Part shown: positions 63,919-64,000 of the stretch, in pieces
Layout of the letters: the number at the start of each line of letters is the position of its first letter
Numbering within the stretch: the first letter of the stretch is position 1
NCBI GenBank assembly: GCA_964036195.1
Contig: OZ038460.1
Coordinates: forward strand, 16,495,504 to 16,559,503
Length of the DNA: 64,000 bases
Source of the DNA: Sphaerolaimus hirsutus
Lineage: Eukaryota > Nematoda > Chromadorea > Monhysterida > Sphaerolaimidae
Direction: 5' to 3'
Notes under the pieces: model-generated
Told to the model about the DNA's origin: nothing
Seen by the model: only the letters and a program-made list of their open reading frames with translations
Databases searched by the model: none
Translations under genes and position numbers: made by a program

Positions 63919-64000
63919 TGTACATCAATATTACTTTTTGTTTCTGGTGGTTCTGGTGAGATGATTAATTCAGCTGCTAACCATTGAACACTGTGAAAGA

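Overview
This is eukaryotic, almost certainly invertebrate animal DNA. It is dominated by mobile elements and satellites and holds few genes. Evidence for the host comes from a split nuclear gene for the mitochondrial complex I assembly factor NDUFAF7, whose introns mostly end in TTTCAG, and from a 12.3 kb BEL/Pao LTR retrotransposon with an env-like gene and a YVDN reverse-transcriptase motif. Both traits fit a nematode best. This is an inference, since no rRNA or mitochondrial marker is present.

Layout. 1-6154: inverted AT-rich arrays, one probable exon fragment, and nested hAT-like non-autonomous elements with 8-bp target duplications. 6155-12274: a non-autonomous Helitron on the minus strand, carrying a 27-bp minisatellite, a ~115-bp satellite and a nested hAT-like element. 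13106-33272: a tandem duplication of a ~7.8 kb block (hAT-like elements, a 46-bp array, a TGTCA satellite, a mini-Helitron, Tc1/mariner-like foldbacks). Its first copy carries a second, oppositely oriented Helitron (18368-22788), and its second copy preserves the exact empty site (30581/30582). 33273-40700: further foldbacks and nested hAT-like and Tc1/mariner-like elements.

40704-63631 holds the genes. They are an unrecognised exon on the plus strand (40704), NDUFAF7 on the minus strand (ten exons, 57998 down to 41722), and a Ser/Lys/Pro-rich gene on the plus strand (62604 onward, running off the window). The last NDUFAF7 intron contains the complete BEL/Pao element (42067-54357) in the gene's own orientation, with 1100-bp LTRs that differ at about five positions and a 5-bp target duplication. 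The element encodes Gag-Pol (one 2392-codon frame) and an Env-like membrane protein in an overlapping frame. The Env signal-peptide region appears to lie at the end of the Gag-Pol frame, separated from the rest by a one-base frame change near a six-base homopolymer.

The main unusual signals are these: the retroelement sense strand is packed with the pentamer TCACA in LTRs and coding region alike; a long second open frame overlaps the Env tail; several element families share a TACCGTATTT end and repeat their own subterminal motif inside; hAT-like families share one body but have divergent low-complexity ends; and a MITE sits precisely on an NDUFAF7 splice donor, its target duplication recreating the donor.

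All calls are by eye from the sequence. Exon boundaries rest on reading-frame continuity, splice consensus and remembered family conservation, without alignment or transcript data.
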